A DNA stretch of 64,000 bases from Nemophila menziesii (taxonomy: Eukaryota > Streptophyta > Magnoliopsida > Boraginales > Hydrophyllaceae), in contig JARWIR010000016.1 of the NCBI GenBank assembly GCA_029959085.1, forward strand, positions 6,865,441-6,929,440, read 5' to 3'. Position numbers and translations under genes: made by a program. The notes beneath the pieces were generated by a model that saw nothing but the letters and a program-made list of their open reading frames with translations, made no database searches and was not told where the DNA came from. Below, in pieces: positions 22,165-33,652 of the stretch; position 1 is the first letter of the stretch; every line of letters starts with the position of its first letter.

Positions 22165-24216
22165 ATGGCCTCAGCGCCGCCTCTCTTGGCCGGCGGTTCA
22201 CTTCCGCCTGAACACCCACCAGAAAATGCAAATCACACAGCGGCAGAGGCAACGCCTCTTGCTGTACCAACGAGTATGGAGACTCAATCCAATGATCAAT
22301 TAATGGAAGAATATCCAGAATTAAGCGCCGCAATCACTGATGGTAGAGCGGGGAAGAGACAGCGCGCGACTCATGAAGGTCTGAACTCCTCCGCCGCGAC
22401 TGGAATCCGTACTGGAGAGCCGATTTCGATCACTAATCCATCTACAAAGGTGGGAATCAATAGGAACCCAGGTAACAATTCTGAAAATTTTATTAGGCCT
22501 AAATTAAGTGGTTGGAAAGGTACTATTACTGGAAATAATATTGTCATACCAATTATTGATGATATTGATGAAACTAAGACTAATCGTGTATTGGGTGAGG
22601 ATGAATTCCTAGAATTAGAGGATCTAATTGAAGATGATGAGGAGATTGAAATAAATGATTCAATCCCTACTGTCATTACGACTAGGGAAGAAATTCAGGA
22701 AGGGATTCGATTGTGGCGTAATACTGCGGTAATCAGATTATTAGGTAGGGAGGTCGGGTTTACATATTTATCGTCTAAGCTTAGACAAATTTGGACTCCG
22801 GAGGGACATTTCGAATTAGTAGATGTAGGTCAAGGTTACTATATGGTGAAGTTTGAAAATAGAGAGGATTTCGATTTTGCTTTATCAGGTGTCCCGTGGA
22901 TGATACTAGATCATTATCTAATTGTTAGAGAATGGACTCCAAGTTTCAACGCATTATCGAACTCAATAACAACAACTACGGCATGGGTTAGGATATCAAA
23001 TGTTGGCATGCAAAACTATACATCGCGTATATTGAGAAAAATTGGGGACAAGTTAGGTCGTACTGTCAAAATTGATCCCATGACAAAGGGGAGGCTAATA
23101 GGAAACTATGCAAGGATTGCGATAGAGCTTGACTTAAAAAAATCGTTGGAACCAGAGGTGAGAATTGGGTCAGATATATGCAAGGTGGAGTATGAAGGGC
23201 TTCATTTGATATGTTTTGGTTGTGGGAAATTTGGACATAGGAAAGAAAATTGTCCTCCGAATATACCATCTAGAATGGAGGTAGAAAGGAGTAACGTGAA
23301 AGGTAAGGAAGGGGTAACTGAAGAAGTCATAGAGGCTCCGATTACCAAGGAAAAATATGGAGAGTGGATGACGGTTAGACGGGGTAATAGAGGGAATGGG
23401 AGAGGAGCTATGAACAACACTTCGAAAACTCAATTTCACGGCGGCTTGGGGACTCGTTTCGAAGCGTTAAGAATGGAAGAAAATGAGATGGAAGCGAGGC
23501 AAGCTGTACAAAGTATATTTAGCAAAGGCCAAAGCTCGGGAACAAAAAATAGTAATAATAAACGGAAGAGCGTTTCATGGGCTAATACGTATAATAAAAA
23601 AGCTGGGGGCACAAAACGGCATGGTGTAATTGCCAATCCTAATTTTGAGCAAAGAAGAATTCTTGAGGATGTAATTGAGGTGCGTGAGTTTGGTGCTATT
23701 GATGGTCAAAATGGTGAAAAATTAACTAAAAAGAAATCAGGTAAAAAGGGTGCAAAAGATTTGAGAATTAATATTAGTTTTGTTGCAAAAGGCATGGGTG
23801 GGGCTACTGGGGAGTGGGGTTCGAATAAGTCAGTAGGAGTGAGTGGATTGGGGGCTGTAGCGAGTGAATTAGTGGAGGTTAGTATTGAGCAAAATGGAGA
23901 GGGAGTAAAGGACTTGGAGACAATTAATAAAATTAGTGGCCCTCTTGATGTTGGGCCTGCCACACCGACAGCTGTAGCGAGAAACATTACTGCTGCAACT
24001 GAAATTGTTCCAATTAGTCCCTGTGACAACTCTAGGCCAAGTGCAGCTTCCGCGATGCCGCCTGATCCGCTGTGGGAAACAGCAGCTAACGGCGATGATG
24101 ATGACGTTATGTGGCTAGAAAGCCAAGTAGCGGAATCAGCTGATGAAGACCAACACCAAAATGAACACGGAGCGAGAAGCGCGGATGTGGACGTGAACAT
24201 GATTTCTCGCGCTTGA
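22165..24216 (+). CDS. LINE ORF1 protein (DUF4283 plus CCHC zinc knuckle), intact
   Basis: ORF1 proteins of plant L1 elements bind the LINE RNA and accompany it during target-primed reverse transcription. I start at the ATG at 22165 (MASAPPLLAGG). The frame is open a further 19 codons upstream but has no ATG there. The product is 683 residues: an acidic N-terminal region (residues ~1-175, with an EDEFLELEDL stretch), a DUF4283-type fold (about 185-370: LWRNTAVIRLLGREVGFTYL, YYMVKFENREDFDFALSG, WMILDHYLIVREWTP, AWVRISNV), then a zinc knuckle CFGCGKFGHRKENC (CX2CX4HX4C, near residue 353-366). The C-terminal half is long, low in structure and rich in Gly, Lys and Asn. No stop or frameshift occurs. 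Its own reverse transcriptase is absent, so mobility would need proteins supplied by another LINE. Confidence 0.88.
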   Translation: MASAPPLLAGGSLPPEHPPENANHTAAEATPLAVPTSMETQSNDQLMEEYPELSAAITDGRAGKRQRATHEGLNSSAATGIRTGEPISITNPSTKVGINRNPGNNSENFIRPKLSGWKGTITGNNIVIPIIDDIDETKTNRVLGEDEFLELEDLIEDDEEIEINDSIPTVITTREEIQEGIRLWRNTAVIRLLGREVGFTYLSSKLRQIWTPEGHFELVDVGQGYYMVKFENREDFDFALSGVPWMILDHYLIVREWTPSFNALSNSITTTTAWVRISNVGMQNYTSRILRKIGDKLGRTVKIDPMTKGRLIGNYARIAIELDLKKSLEPEVRIGSDICKVEYEGLHLICFGCGKFGHRKENCPPNIPSRMEVERSNVKGKEGVTEEVIEAPITKEKYGEWMTVRRGNRGNGRGAMNNTSKTQFHGGLGTRFEALRMEENEMEARQAVQSIFSKGQSSGTKNSNNKRKSVSWANTYNKKAGGTKRHGVIANPNFEQRRILEDVIEVREFGAIDGQNGEKLTKKKSGKKGAKDLRINISFVAKGMGGATGEWGSNKSVGVSGLGAVASELVEVSIEQNGEGVKDLETINKISGPLDVGPATPTAVARNITAATEIVPISPCDNSRPSAASAMPPDPLWETAANGDDDDVMWLESQVAESADEDQHQNEHGARSADVDVNMISRA

Positions 24217-24225
24217 TGCACCAAG

Positions 24226-24399
24226 TAGTGCCACTGTTTCAATAATAAGAGAATGTTACGCGATTTTGAAAATTCTCCAGAAGTCGAAACAAAACTTATA
24301 TACCGTGAAGCGAACTTTTGTGCTGATAAGCTAGCGAAAGAAAGAACACTTATGAGTACCCAACTAGCGGAGTTTATTGATCCACCAGATTACTTTTAG
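24226..24399 (+). pseudogene. C-terminal end of LINE ORF2 (RNase H tail)
   Basis: The frame reads KRMLRDFENSPEVETKLIYR, EANFCADKLAKERTLMSTQL, AEFIDPPDYF and a TAG at 24397. The REANFCADKLAKE block is the typical end of the RVT_3 RNase H domain in plant LINEs. Only about 57 codons remain, opening just after a TAG at about 24226. This shows that the parent element once had an ORF2 with RNase H. Confidence 0.82.
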
Positions 24400-24532
24400 A
24401 GTTTTATTATGAAGGACAGAAGCGAGTGTGCAACTGCTAGAGTTGTACTGGATGGTTAATAAGAACTTTTGTTCTATCTGTAATTTCTTTTTCTTAACGG
24501 CTTTTTAAAGCCTCTCATGTATGAAAAAAAAA

Positions 24533-24724
24533 GAGTAATGCTAGGTATCACCCAAAAAGGTATCACCTAAACATCACCCATGATGTGGCGGTTAGGTGGT
24601 CCAATCATGAAAGAGAGAGAAAAAAGTAAATCTGGAAAGAGAAAATCCATGATTGGACCACCTAACCGCCACATCATGGATGATATTTAGGTGATACCTT
24701 TTTGGGTGATACCTAGCATTACTC
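24533..24724. mobile_element. foldback MITE in the LINE A tail
   Basis: Two 77-bp arms, 24533-24609 and 24648-24724, are inverted copies with two mismatches, separated by a 38-bp loop. The arms begin GAGTAATGCTAGGTATCACC. The element splits the LINE A tail: nine A before and A run after, so any target duplication consists only of A. It would form a near-perfect hairpin in RNA and could give rise to siRNA or a miRNA-like precursor (inference). Confidence 0.93.
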
Positions 24725-24744
24725 AAAAAAAAATATGATGTCTT

Positions 24745-24983
24745 TCTTTACATAAAATTAATTGATTCGGTTTATATCAAGAAAAAGGAAAAAAAATAAC
24801 AACCTGCATAAAATATATGATCGGCGCTATACGTCTGTGGAAAAAAAAATCATGTACAGTGTTATGTTTTGTTGACCAAAATAAGAAAATGAGTGGATTC
24901 AAAAGAAAAATTGTGTACAGTGTTTTTTTAATTATTCTGGCCATAGATCATGAGATTACTACTTGAATAGTGGATGTTAATTT
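24745..24983. other. AT-rich, two TGTACAGTGTT words
   Basis: The word GTACAGTGTT occurs at about 24855 and 24915. Nothing else was recognised. Confidence 0.4.
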
Positions 24984-26140
24984 GGGGGGTGTATTCAATT
25001 GAGACTCTGTTGGATTTTTTTGGACTTCAAGAATCCAGAGGTATTCAATTAAGATTTTAAAAAGTCTTTTAAAATCCAGGTGTATTCAATTGAGATTTTG
25101 AAAACTCTTTTAAAATATTGGTGTATTCAATCAAGATTGTTTTAAATTCTTTAAAGTTTTGAGGTATTAAAAAGTCATTGGATTCTTAAACTCATTGGAT
25201 TTCATAGGAGTTTAGAACATAAATATAACTAAACAAGTCATTTACAAATCTCCCTGTAAAAGCAAAGATTTGATAAAGTTCAAAGAAAAAATAAAAAATT
25301 TGAAAGTTAAAAAAAATTGAAAGATAAAAAATAAAACCTGCAATATTTTTTCTTTGATAAAATAGATTGCTCATCCTTTTTCCTTTATTCAGCTATATTT
25401 CTTTTCAATAGCTGTTACTAGTATGAATCAAATCTTAGAAGTATGTACACTAAAATCATGAAACTTATCTTTAAACATGATACTGTACACTTTGAAAAAA
25501 AAAATGATACTGTACACGTATCAAAAGAAAAACATGACACTGCAATGTAGTAAACGAAAACATAATACTCCTTCTTTTTTTTTAGCATTTGGCAATGAAA
25601 TTGTTGACAAAAAAAAGACAATGAAATAATATAATACTATATCTCCTAAAATTATCTATAGATGTCCTCATTTAACACCTGTAAAGTCTACTGCTCTTTC
25701 TTTTGTCAGATAAAATCTACTGCTATTTTTGAATAATTGTATCTCAATTTTGATTTTTAATTTTGATTATCTCAATTTTTAATTAAAGGTTTAGTCAAAT
25801 TTCGTGTAGTTCTTGTGATTTTTTGCTGAAATCAAATTAATAAATGCTTATTGTATAAACAGACTTTTTTACTGATAAATTTTCAAAATAATAAAATAAC
25901 AGTATTTTTATCGATTAAATGATAAACAACAAGCTATATATATGTTTTAATTCTTTTAGAATTTAAAACAATCCGTCGAAATCTATTTAGGATTTAAAAA
26001 AATCGATCAAACTCTATGTAAGAATAAAAAAGAATCCATCAAACTCTATTAGATTTAAAACAATCCATAGGATTTTCGAAATCTATAGAGTTTTTAAAAT
26101 CCAAAAAAATCCCATAAACTCCCAATTGAATACACCCCCC
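24984..26140. mobile_element. DNA element with GGGGGGTGTATTCAATT termini
   Basis: The left end GGGGGGTGTATTCAATTGAG is mirrored at the right end by CCCAATTGAATACACCCCCC. Sub-terminal inverted words (TTGGATTTTTTTGGA on the left; TCCAAAAAAATCCC on the right) extend the symmetry. The left sub-terminal region repeats the GTATTCAATTGAGATTTT motif about four times between 24989 and 25135; the right carries AAAACAATCC-AT repeats. The interior is AT-rich with no transposase. Ends of this sequence class are widespread in plant genomes; the superfamily is not certain and no clear target duplication was found. Confidence 0.72.
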
Positions 26141-27052
26141 TTGATATAGAAAAACGGCTACCAATTTGTATAAGAAACGGTCAACATGAACCGATTTAAA
26201 AAATCGAACCGATTAAAAAAATCTTTTATTATTATGGTAGCCGAATAGATCAAAAGATCACTACTTTATAAAAATATTATCAAAGTATATTTGATAAATG
26301 ATAATATATAAGGTGTATATCAAATGCCATCGCACCTTCGTAAATTGTTTTAGATCTTAGGATCTAATTATTTATCTTGTATAAAATATAATATAAGACA
26401 AGACATTTGATATATTTATAAGATTTAAAAAAAAAATAATTACCTCTCGAAATGATAGAGGCTATAAAAAATATACATAAAAAAAATCCTACATAACTGA
26501 TTGAATTTAGAAAAATGAATATATAAAAGAATTGCCACAGCAGCGCATGCATTCATCTCTGATTCTTATTAAAAAGAAAGACAGGAGTACAAATCAGTTT
26601 GGATAAACAAAGATATAAGATGTTAACAAAATTATTTATGATCTTGAATGGTTCATAGGGGTGAAGTTCTTTGAATTTCATAGAAAGAAATCCATTTTTT
26701 TCATTTTACGTAGCACTGTAGCATATAGCATTAAGGTGCACATGTTAAATCATTGTCTGAAAAAGTAAAAGGTTCTCCATAATATTTTTGGCCAAACTAT
26801 GATTTTTTTTCTTTGGTTCACAGCGGTGAACGTAACAACGTTTGTTGCTTTGTAATTCATTTTCATAGTTTTGTTTTCCTCTATTTCACATTAGTGAATG
26901 AGTTTGAATTTCTTTAGTTGTTCACATGAAACCTTTTCTCCAATGATGTATATTAAAATAATACATAGTATTGAAAGCAAAAGGCTATAAGATCTATTAT
27001 ATTATAGATCAAAACATCGAAGAATCTTTGAATGTTAAATAGTAGAGACTAT
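26141..27052. other. AT-rich intergenic, nothing recognised
   Basis: About 900 bases with no supported gene. Part of the right end may be degraded internal sequence of the retroelement whose LTR follows. Confidence 0.45.
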
Positions 27053-27266
27053 CGTGCTGATAACGTGTTATGAACGTGAAAGAAAGAGGAGTGTTCTGTT
27101 TATTATCAAAGAGGGTACGGATTACATAGTAGGAGCTCCTATTTATAGGTAATAGGAGATCCTAAACCCTAGTGTTCATGGGCTTGACTACTAACCCATG
27201 GGCTGGAATGAATATCTACTAAAATGGGTTTATAACAGGATTCAGATAATTATGAATTCTCTAACA
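27053..27266 (-). mobile_element. LTR remnant with primer-binding-site-like motif
   Basis: On the minus strand an LTR runs from TGTTAGAGAATTC (27266) to CATAACA (27066), about 201 bp. It has a TATA-like CTATAAATAGGAG near 27140. It is followed by CGTTATCAGCACGA, the TTATCAGCACGA type of motif often found just inside the 5' LTR of plant Copia elements. The internal region beyond this is not recognisable, so only the 5' end of an old element survives. Confidence 0.6.
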
Positions 27267-27738
27267 GAAAATAGTCGGTGAAATATACAAAGTAATCATA
27301 CCGTCTTATTCTTTTTCAATCATTAATATACTTCAAGTCTTATTAGCTAGCAGGAACTACAGATAGCATTTGCGCCGCTACCATAAATTGATAGAAAGGT
27401 CACATTCACGACTAATTATTTATGAGTTAACAAAACACTGTGATCACTCATAATAGAATGATAATTGAATGATCTAAGCATCTAAGGTGACAGCATATAG
27501 AGAAGTGAAGTACTTTTTTCTTTTTTCAAACAAAGATGTAGTACTAGTTAATTTATAACCATGGCACGCATTTATCAATAATATCATTACTCTTTATTAT
27601 TAAACATTAAACCCATGTAACCAAAAAACATTAAACCCTGAAATAGAAGAAAGAAAAATATATGATATAAAAATTAAAAGTTATAGGATATATAGTTGGA
27701 AAAGGTAGAAATGATTTCCGATGATGATTATTAGTATT
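27267..27738. other. AT-rich intergenic, nothing recognised
   Basis: No open frame or repeat was recognised before the Copia target site. Confidence 0.45.
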
Positions 27739-27743
27739 ATTAT

Positions 27744-27969
27744 TGACAAACAAGAATAGACGTATGTGAAAAGGTCCTACAACAACAAATTCTTGCTCAT
27801 CAAATTGTTACACAAAAAGATAAATAGAAAAACATAAATAAATCAAATTGTATTCTATTTCTTTTTGTAACATTCTATTTTACTCTATATAGATATATAA
27901 TTTGTTGTAATCATAATTAATTGAATTAATAAAATAATTCTTTTTTTTTCTATCTTTATTTTTTTATTA
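27744..27969 (+). repeat. 5' LTR of the Copia element
   Basis: Starts TGACAAACAAG; the end near TTTTTATTA is set by alignment with the 3' LTR. The following TGATATTTAAAATC may be a decayed initiator-Met primer-binding site (TGGTATCAGAGC), but the match is poor. Confidence 0.8.
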
Positions 27970-28043
27970 TGATATTTAAAATCTAGGGAGATTTTTTTTT
28001 TCGCCATTGAAACTCTCATCAATCCAAATTACACCAGCCATCT

Positions 28044-29217
28044 ATGGCTTTTTCAACCTCCTGTAAATCCAACCTCACCCACAATAAATTCAAGTGTTGA
28101 GATTCCTGCTGGACTGCTTTTACTCCGACAAAAGTGGACTTCACTTGTGTACATCAAACTCGATGCATCAAATTACGTTTTATGACGTGTTCAATTAGAA
28201 GACATTCTTGAAGCTCATGGTTACCTTAACCATGTTAATGGCTTTTCACCAGTTCCGACCTCTGATTCTCCAAATTATACGAAATGGCTTATAGTCGATC
28301 ATCAGCTCAAGGTCTCATTACACTCTTCTATGATTCCTTCTATACTGTCTCAAGTTGTTCGATTATCTTTTTTTTTTTTGTCAGAAGTTGTTCGATTATC
28401 TAGCTCATATGAAGTTTGGCATAAGTTTGAGAATATATTTGTAAATCAATGTCGAACTCATGTTCATGGTTTGAAAATGCGCTTGTGTAACATCAAAAAG
28501 GGTGATAAATCAATGACTGCATATCTTGCTGAGATTCAAGATCTATGTAATGGTCTTGAAACTGCTGATGCTGCTGCTCTTCCTCTTGAAGACGTGATTA
28601 TGTACACCCTAAAAGGCATCCCATCTGAGTACGACCAGTTTAAATCGAGCATTCGCATTACAAATGCTCAAACATCAATACTCATCTTCCATTCACTTGG
28701 GAGTCTTCTTGTTAATGAAGAACTCCACATGAAAATGAATGATTCATGTGATATTTCGAGTTCTAATCATACTGCTTTATTTTCTTCAAATTCCTCGGTT
28801 TCTTCTAATCGAGGTCTAGGTTATGTATCTAGAGGTCGTGGTGGTTATCGTGGTAGAGGTCGAGGTCCTCCTTCAAATTCAATTCTCGTTGCCCCTCCAC
28901 CATTGCCTCCCTTCTCTGGTATGAACTCTGCTTCTCAAACTCCTACATGTCAAATTTGTGCTCGTTATGTTCATTCAGCTATTGACTGTTGGTATCGTGC
29001 GGATTTCACTACATTTCCATCTCCACGGGGTAATAATCGTGTTGCTTTGACAACTACATCTTCTTCTTCTTCATCAAATTATGATCTAGAAAATTTGGTA
29101 TCTCGATTCCAGTGCTAATAACTATGTTACTTATGATGCTGCATTACTTCAATCCACTACACCTTATCATGGTTTGAATTCAGTTGCAGTTGGTACTGGA
29201 TAGACATTAGATATTGC
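28044..29217 (+). pseudogene. Copia gag and start of protease, broken
   Basis: The gag frame can be read from about 28070 (IPAGLLLLRQKWTSLVYIKL, a stop at 28183, QLEDILEAHGYLNHVNGF) and is open from 28330 to 29118. It contains the UBN2-type gag core (AYLAEIQDLCNGLETADAAA, ALPLEDVIMYTLKGIP.EYD), an RG-rich segment (SRGRGGYRGRGRG) and a zinc knuckle CQICARYVHSAIDC (CX2CX4HX4C). Reading on, after a frame change, DSSANNYVTYDAALLQST is the protease active site region with DSGAT changed to DSSAN, then a TAG, then the solo LTR. Non-functional. Confidence 0.82.
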
Positions 29218-29226
29218 AAACACTGG

Positions 29227-30684
29227 TGATGCCCCCTGTTTGTGATGATTTAATTTTAGTTGGAGACATCATTTTTAATGTTGTAGGAAGTCTTCTAGGC
29301 GATTTTCCCATGATATAGTGCACTTTCCTATTTCTTGTCTTGATTTAATGATTTATTATTTTAGAGCATATTGGGTTTAATTTATTTATTTAGTGTGAAG
29401 CTTTAAAGATATATACAAATTAATTAGATGTCAAATCAAGTCTAAAGAGATAAAGGAAAGAAGATATGCATGGAAATTGGAGATAAAGGGAGGAAAAGAT
29501 AAGATATGGAAAGATAAAGCTGCCAAATAAATCTGAATTCCAGCACCCACGACCATAGAAGTGATCATAACTCAATATTGGCTAGGAATTTGGAAGAATG
29601 GTCTGAAGCAAAGTTATAGAGCTTTCCGTGACGATCAGTTTAGACATATGGAACGCATCAATCGGAGTTGAAACGAAGAAGTTACGGCCAAAACAAAACA
29701 GTGGCAGATTATTACCTTTTCTATATTTTAGGGTTACGAATTTGAGTTGGGATTTGTAAATTCATCCTTACCTCTCATAAATTAGTCCTTAAGTTTTATA
29801 TCATTAGAGTTATTAAAGAGAGCAAACTTTGTATCATTCTTTTAGTTTATTTCCTCCAGGTATGAACTAATTTTTCCATAACTTGGGTTTTGCATTATGT
29901 ATATCTATGAATTCTATTTTATTTCTATCTAAGTTTCTTTGGGAATTATATGTTTTAATCTGATTCTAGCTACTTAACTATATATTTGATTTACGTGCTT
30001 TGATTTATTGTTTGTGTTAAACCTGATCAATTAAGGGCTTTGCTAATAGTAGTTTGGTCACCCAGAAGGGGTGTCTAATTATTGAAATACCACATAAACG
30101 TCATGAATAAGGAATTTGTCCTGACAACATCAGCCTAACTAGATAGTCATTAAGGTTTATTTTCATCACCAAACATCATTAGTATGTAGGACTACACCTA
30201 GGACCCAAGTGGCGCAGGTTAACCCTTTGTGAGTTTCCTCGTGATTGTGAGGTTGCCAACCTAGTTCGCTCCCTAGGATATGGGGAATTTAGAATCCTGG
30301 CTACATATCTAAGAGATATTGTCTCCCTTATAAACTGAAATTGATAGAAAAAATTGGAAGGATTAGTGCATACTAGCAAAACCTAAGCTATACTCTCTCA
30401 TATATATTCTCTCTCATATTTAATTATTTGTCTTTTATGTAATTTAGTTATTAATCTCATCTCTCAATTAATCGTATTTATTTTCTGTCTTTTAATTAGT
30501 TATTGCTACTCTGATTTATTTACCCATCTGTCTAACACATTTAAGTCCCCAAGGAACGAATCTTCTTATCATTAAAACTTGCATACGTCCTGTAATACTT
30601 GCAGACCCATGCTAGTCTAGGGTGGTTAGTGCATTGTTTCCTGTATTTATTTATCATATTTTTATCACACCCTAGGCGACACCA
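29227..30684 (+). mobile_element. solo LTR inserted in the Copia element
   Basis: A 1458-bp sequence with TG...CA ends (TGATGCCCCC...GGCGACACCA) is bounded by a perfect 5-bp duplication ACTGG (29222-29226 and 30685-30689). Removing it with one ACTGG restores the Copia frame across the junction (ANTG joined to HSMLSSSS). It has no internal coding region, as expected after recombination between two LTRs. A related LTR end lies at 1-902. The 3' part contains the conserved block CCCAAGGAACGAATC...TTATCATTAAAACTTGCATACG. Confidence 0.95.
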
Positions 30685-30689
30685 ACTGG

Positions 30690-33600
30690 TCATAGTATGC
30701 TTTCTTCCTCTTCTTCTAAATTTTATTTAAATTCTATACTTCATGTACCAGCTATAGCCTCTAATCTTCTATCTATCTCTAAATTTACCTTTGATAATGA
30801 CTGTTATATTATGTTTACTTTAACTTCTGTGTCTATTATCTCCTCCTCTAATACAATTTTGTTTCAGGGCCCATGTAGAAATGGTCTTTATCCTATCCAC
30901 TTTGGTGCCTCTTCTGTGTTAGCCAGTTCAAATTCTCCTGCTTCCTCAAAAGTATGTCTATCATCTACTATGGTTTCCTCTACTTCTAAGCTGTGGCATT
31001 TTAGGTTGGGTCATCCATCTTCTCAAGCTTCAAGTCTTTTGTCTACTACTCTACATGTCAATTTAAACTTTCATGGTCTGTAGTGTCATGACTGTGCTAT
31101 TTCAAAGTCTCACAAACTTCCATTTAGTCTTTCTTCTTCTAGGTCTTGTAATTCTTTTGATTTAGTTCACAGTGATGTATGGGAACCCTCTCCTATTGAA
31201 TCATTTTCACCTTATAAATATTATATAGTGTTTGTGGATGAGTATACATATATTACTTGGCTTTATCCTTTAAGATTGAAGTCTCATGTGCTTGATGTTT
31301 TTAAAGCCTTTTACTCCTTAATCCTCACTCAGTTTCATACAAAACTCAAGTCTATTAGAACTGATAATGGTGGGGAATATATAAATGATGCATTCAAATC
31401 TTTTGTCACTTCAGTAGGCATTATTCATCAAACAAGTTGTCCTCATACCCCTGAACAAAATGGGATTTTCAAAAGAAAATATAGACACTTAACTGAGACT
31501 TCCCTCACTTTACTTGCTCATAGTCATCTCCCAAATACTTTTTGGTTAGAAGATTTAGCTGCATCTTCTTATCTTATAAATATTCTTCCAACTCCTAACT
31601 TGTCAAATTCATCCCCATTTCAGTTATTATATAAATCTACACCATCTTATTCTCATTTGAGAGTTTTTGGTTGCTTGTGCTACCCTTGGTTAAGGCCATA
31701 CTCTCAAAATAAACTCTCTCCTCGGTCTGAAGCATGTGTTTTTCTTGGATCTCTAAAGGTTATAAATGTTACTGCATGTCATCAAAACGTGTGTTTATTT
31801 CTAGACATGTTTTGTTTGATGAATCTGTTTTTCCTTTCTCTAAACAGCTATCACCATCTTCTTCAACTCTTGAAAAATCTCCCTCCATGTTCATTGACTT
31901 ATTATCCTCTCAAATCAACTTAAATTCTCTAACACAACCTTTGAATTTGGACCCTTCTTCTTCCTTCCATGTGTCATCTTCTAATGAGTCTAATCTTCCA
32001 CCTTCTTCTATTATTGAGTCTGCTCCTCCTCCAAGACATCATATGGTTACTAAGAAGCAAATTGGATCCTTAAAGCCCTCATATAAGTGTCAGTCATTAA
32101 TCCCCACTCCTTCTTTATTCGTACGTCCTCCTATAAGTAAGCATCTAAGTAACAATGTTGTCAAGATGTTATGTCTGCAGAATTTCATGCTCTTAAAGGG
32201 AAAAATACATGGGATTTGGTACCTGCACCTCATGGAAAGAATTTGATCTCTTGTAAATGGATTTATAAAATTTAAATACATGCTAATGGCTCCATTTCTC
32301 GCTATAAAGCACGTTTAGTAGCTCGTGGTTTTTTGCAGGAATATGGGCTTGACTACAATGAAACCTTCAGCCCAGTTGTTAAGCATCAAACTATTTGAGT
32401 TATACTATCACTAGCTGCATCAAATTGTTGGGATATTCGTCAACTCGATGTCTCAAATGCATTTTTACATGGTCGGTTGGATGAGGAGGTATTTATGGTT
32501 CAACCTTCAGGTTTGTTGATTCAACTTATCCTCAGCATGTCTACAAATTAAAATATTTTTATACGGTCTCAAATAGGCTCCTAGATTATGGTACCAGCTC
32601 TTAAGTACATTTCTTCTCTCTCATAAGTTTGTGGTTATTTATGATGTATCATCACTATTTATCAGAGGCTCAGCCGACTCACTTACTATTATATAAGTTT
32701 ATATGGATGATATATTAGTTACAGGTGCTTTCTTCATTTATTTCGCAAATTATTAATGATCTTAAAACGCGATTCATGATGAAAGATTTAGGCCAATTAT
32801 CTTACTTTCTGGGATTGGAAGTTGCCCATTCACAAAATTGTACTAGAGTCTCTCAAGAGAATTACGCTCTTAATCTTCTTAAACGAGCAGGGTTAAGTGA
32901 CTGCAAATCCTCTCTGATTCCAACCTTAAACAAATACTCTATAGATTCATCTGATGGTTTATTACCATTTGAAGATCCGTTCCTATTTCGAAATCTCACA
33001 GGTGTTCTTCAATATCTAACAATAACTAGACCTGATATTTCATTTGCTGTCAATCAAATATGCCAAGTTATGCATCACCCTACAAATACGGATTATGAAG
33101 CTCTAAAGAGGTTGTTAAGATATATAAAAGGGACCACCTCTTATAGCTTGAACTTTATATCATCTGATTCTACACTAAGGGTATTTCTAACTCTGATTGG
33201 GCTGCCTGTTCCATTGATAGACGCTCAATTACAGGGTATTGTGTATTTTTAGGTGCAAATATAATCTCCTGGGGTTCAAAGAAATAATCCACCGTTTCTC
33301 GCTCCTCCACAGAAGCTGAGTATAGAGCCCTAGCATATGTTGTTGCTGAAATAAAATGGTTCACATTTCTTCTTAAGGATTTACATATTAATGTAGCTAC
33401 ACCCTCTATTGTGTGTGACAGTTTGTCTGCTATAGCTCTTGCTTCAAACCCAGTTTTTCATACAAGAACGAGACACGTTGATGTAGATTTTCATTTTGTT
33501 CGAGAGCAAGTTAAATCAAAGCTACTTCACATTTTCCATGTGCCTACTAATCTGCAAATTGAAGATATCATGACCATAGGCTTAGGAGCATCTATATTCT
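30690..33600 (+). pseudogene. Copia pol: protease end, integrase, RT, RNase H, broken
   Basis: In order: LNSILHVPAIASNLLSISKF, the pre-integrase box LWHFRLGHPSSQASSLL (to 31081, stop), the integrase core with VHSDVWEPSP, VFVDEYTYITWLYPL, IRTDNGGEYINDAF and TPEQNGIFKRKYRHLTETSL, then a frameshift, the RT region with VYMDDILVTG near 32700 (catalytic YMDD intact), HSQNCTRVSQENYALNLLKR, TRPDISFAVNQICQ, and RNase H with AEYRALAYVVAEIKWF and TRHVDVDFHFVREQV. At least six stops or frameshifts interrupt it. Confidence 0.88.
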
Positions 33601-33652
33601 TGCCTCTTGTGTCCAAGCTTCCCCTCATCAATGGGGTCAGCTTGAGGGGGGA

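Larger units (their letters stand above)
22079..24729 (+). mobile_element. LINE deletion derivative: ORF1 plus ORF2 tail, with A tail and perfect TSD
   Basis: A 15-bp duplication AAAATATGATGTCTT flanks the insertion at 22064-22078 and 24730-24744. The element has a 5' leader, an intact ORF1 (22165-24216), then after a short gap the last codons of an ORF2 RNase H domain (to 24399), a ~125-bp 3' UTR and an A run (24524-24532). Endonuclease, reverse transcriptase and most of RNase H, normally more than 3 kb, are missing. The A tail is interrupted by a 192-bp foldback MITE (24533-24724). A perfect duplication and an intact ORF1 point to a recent event. Confidence 0.92.
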
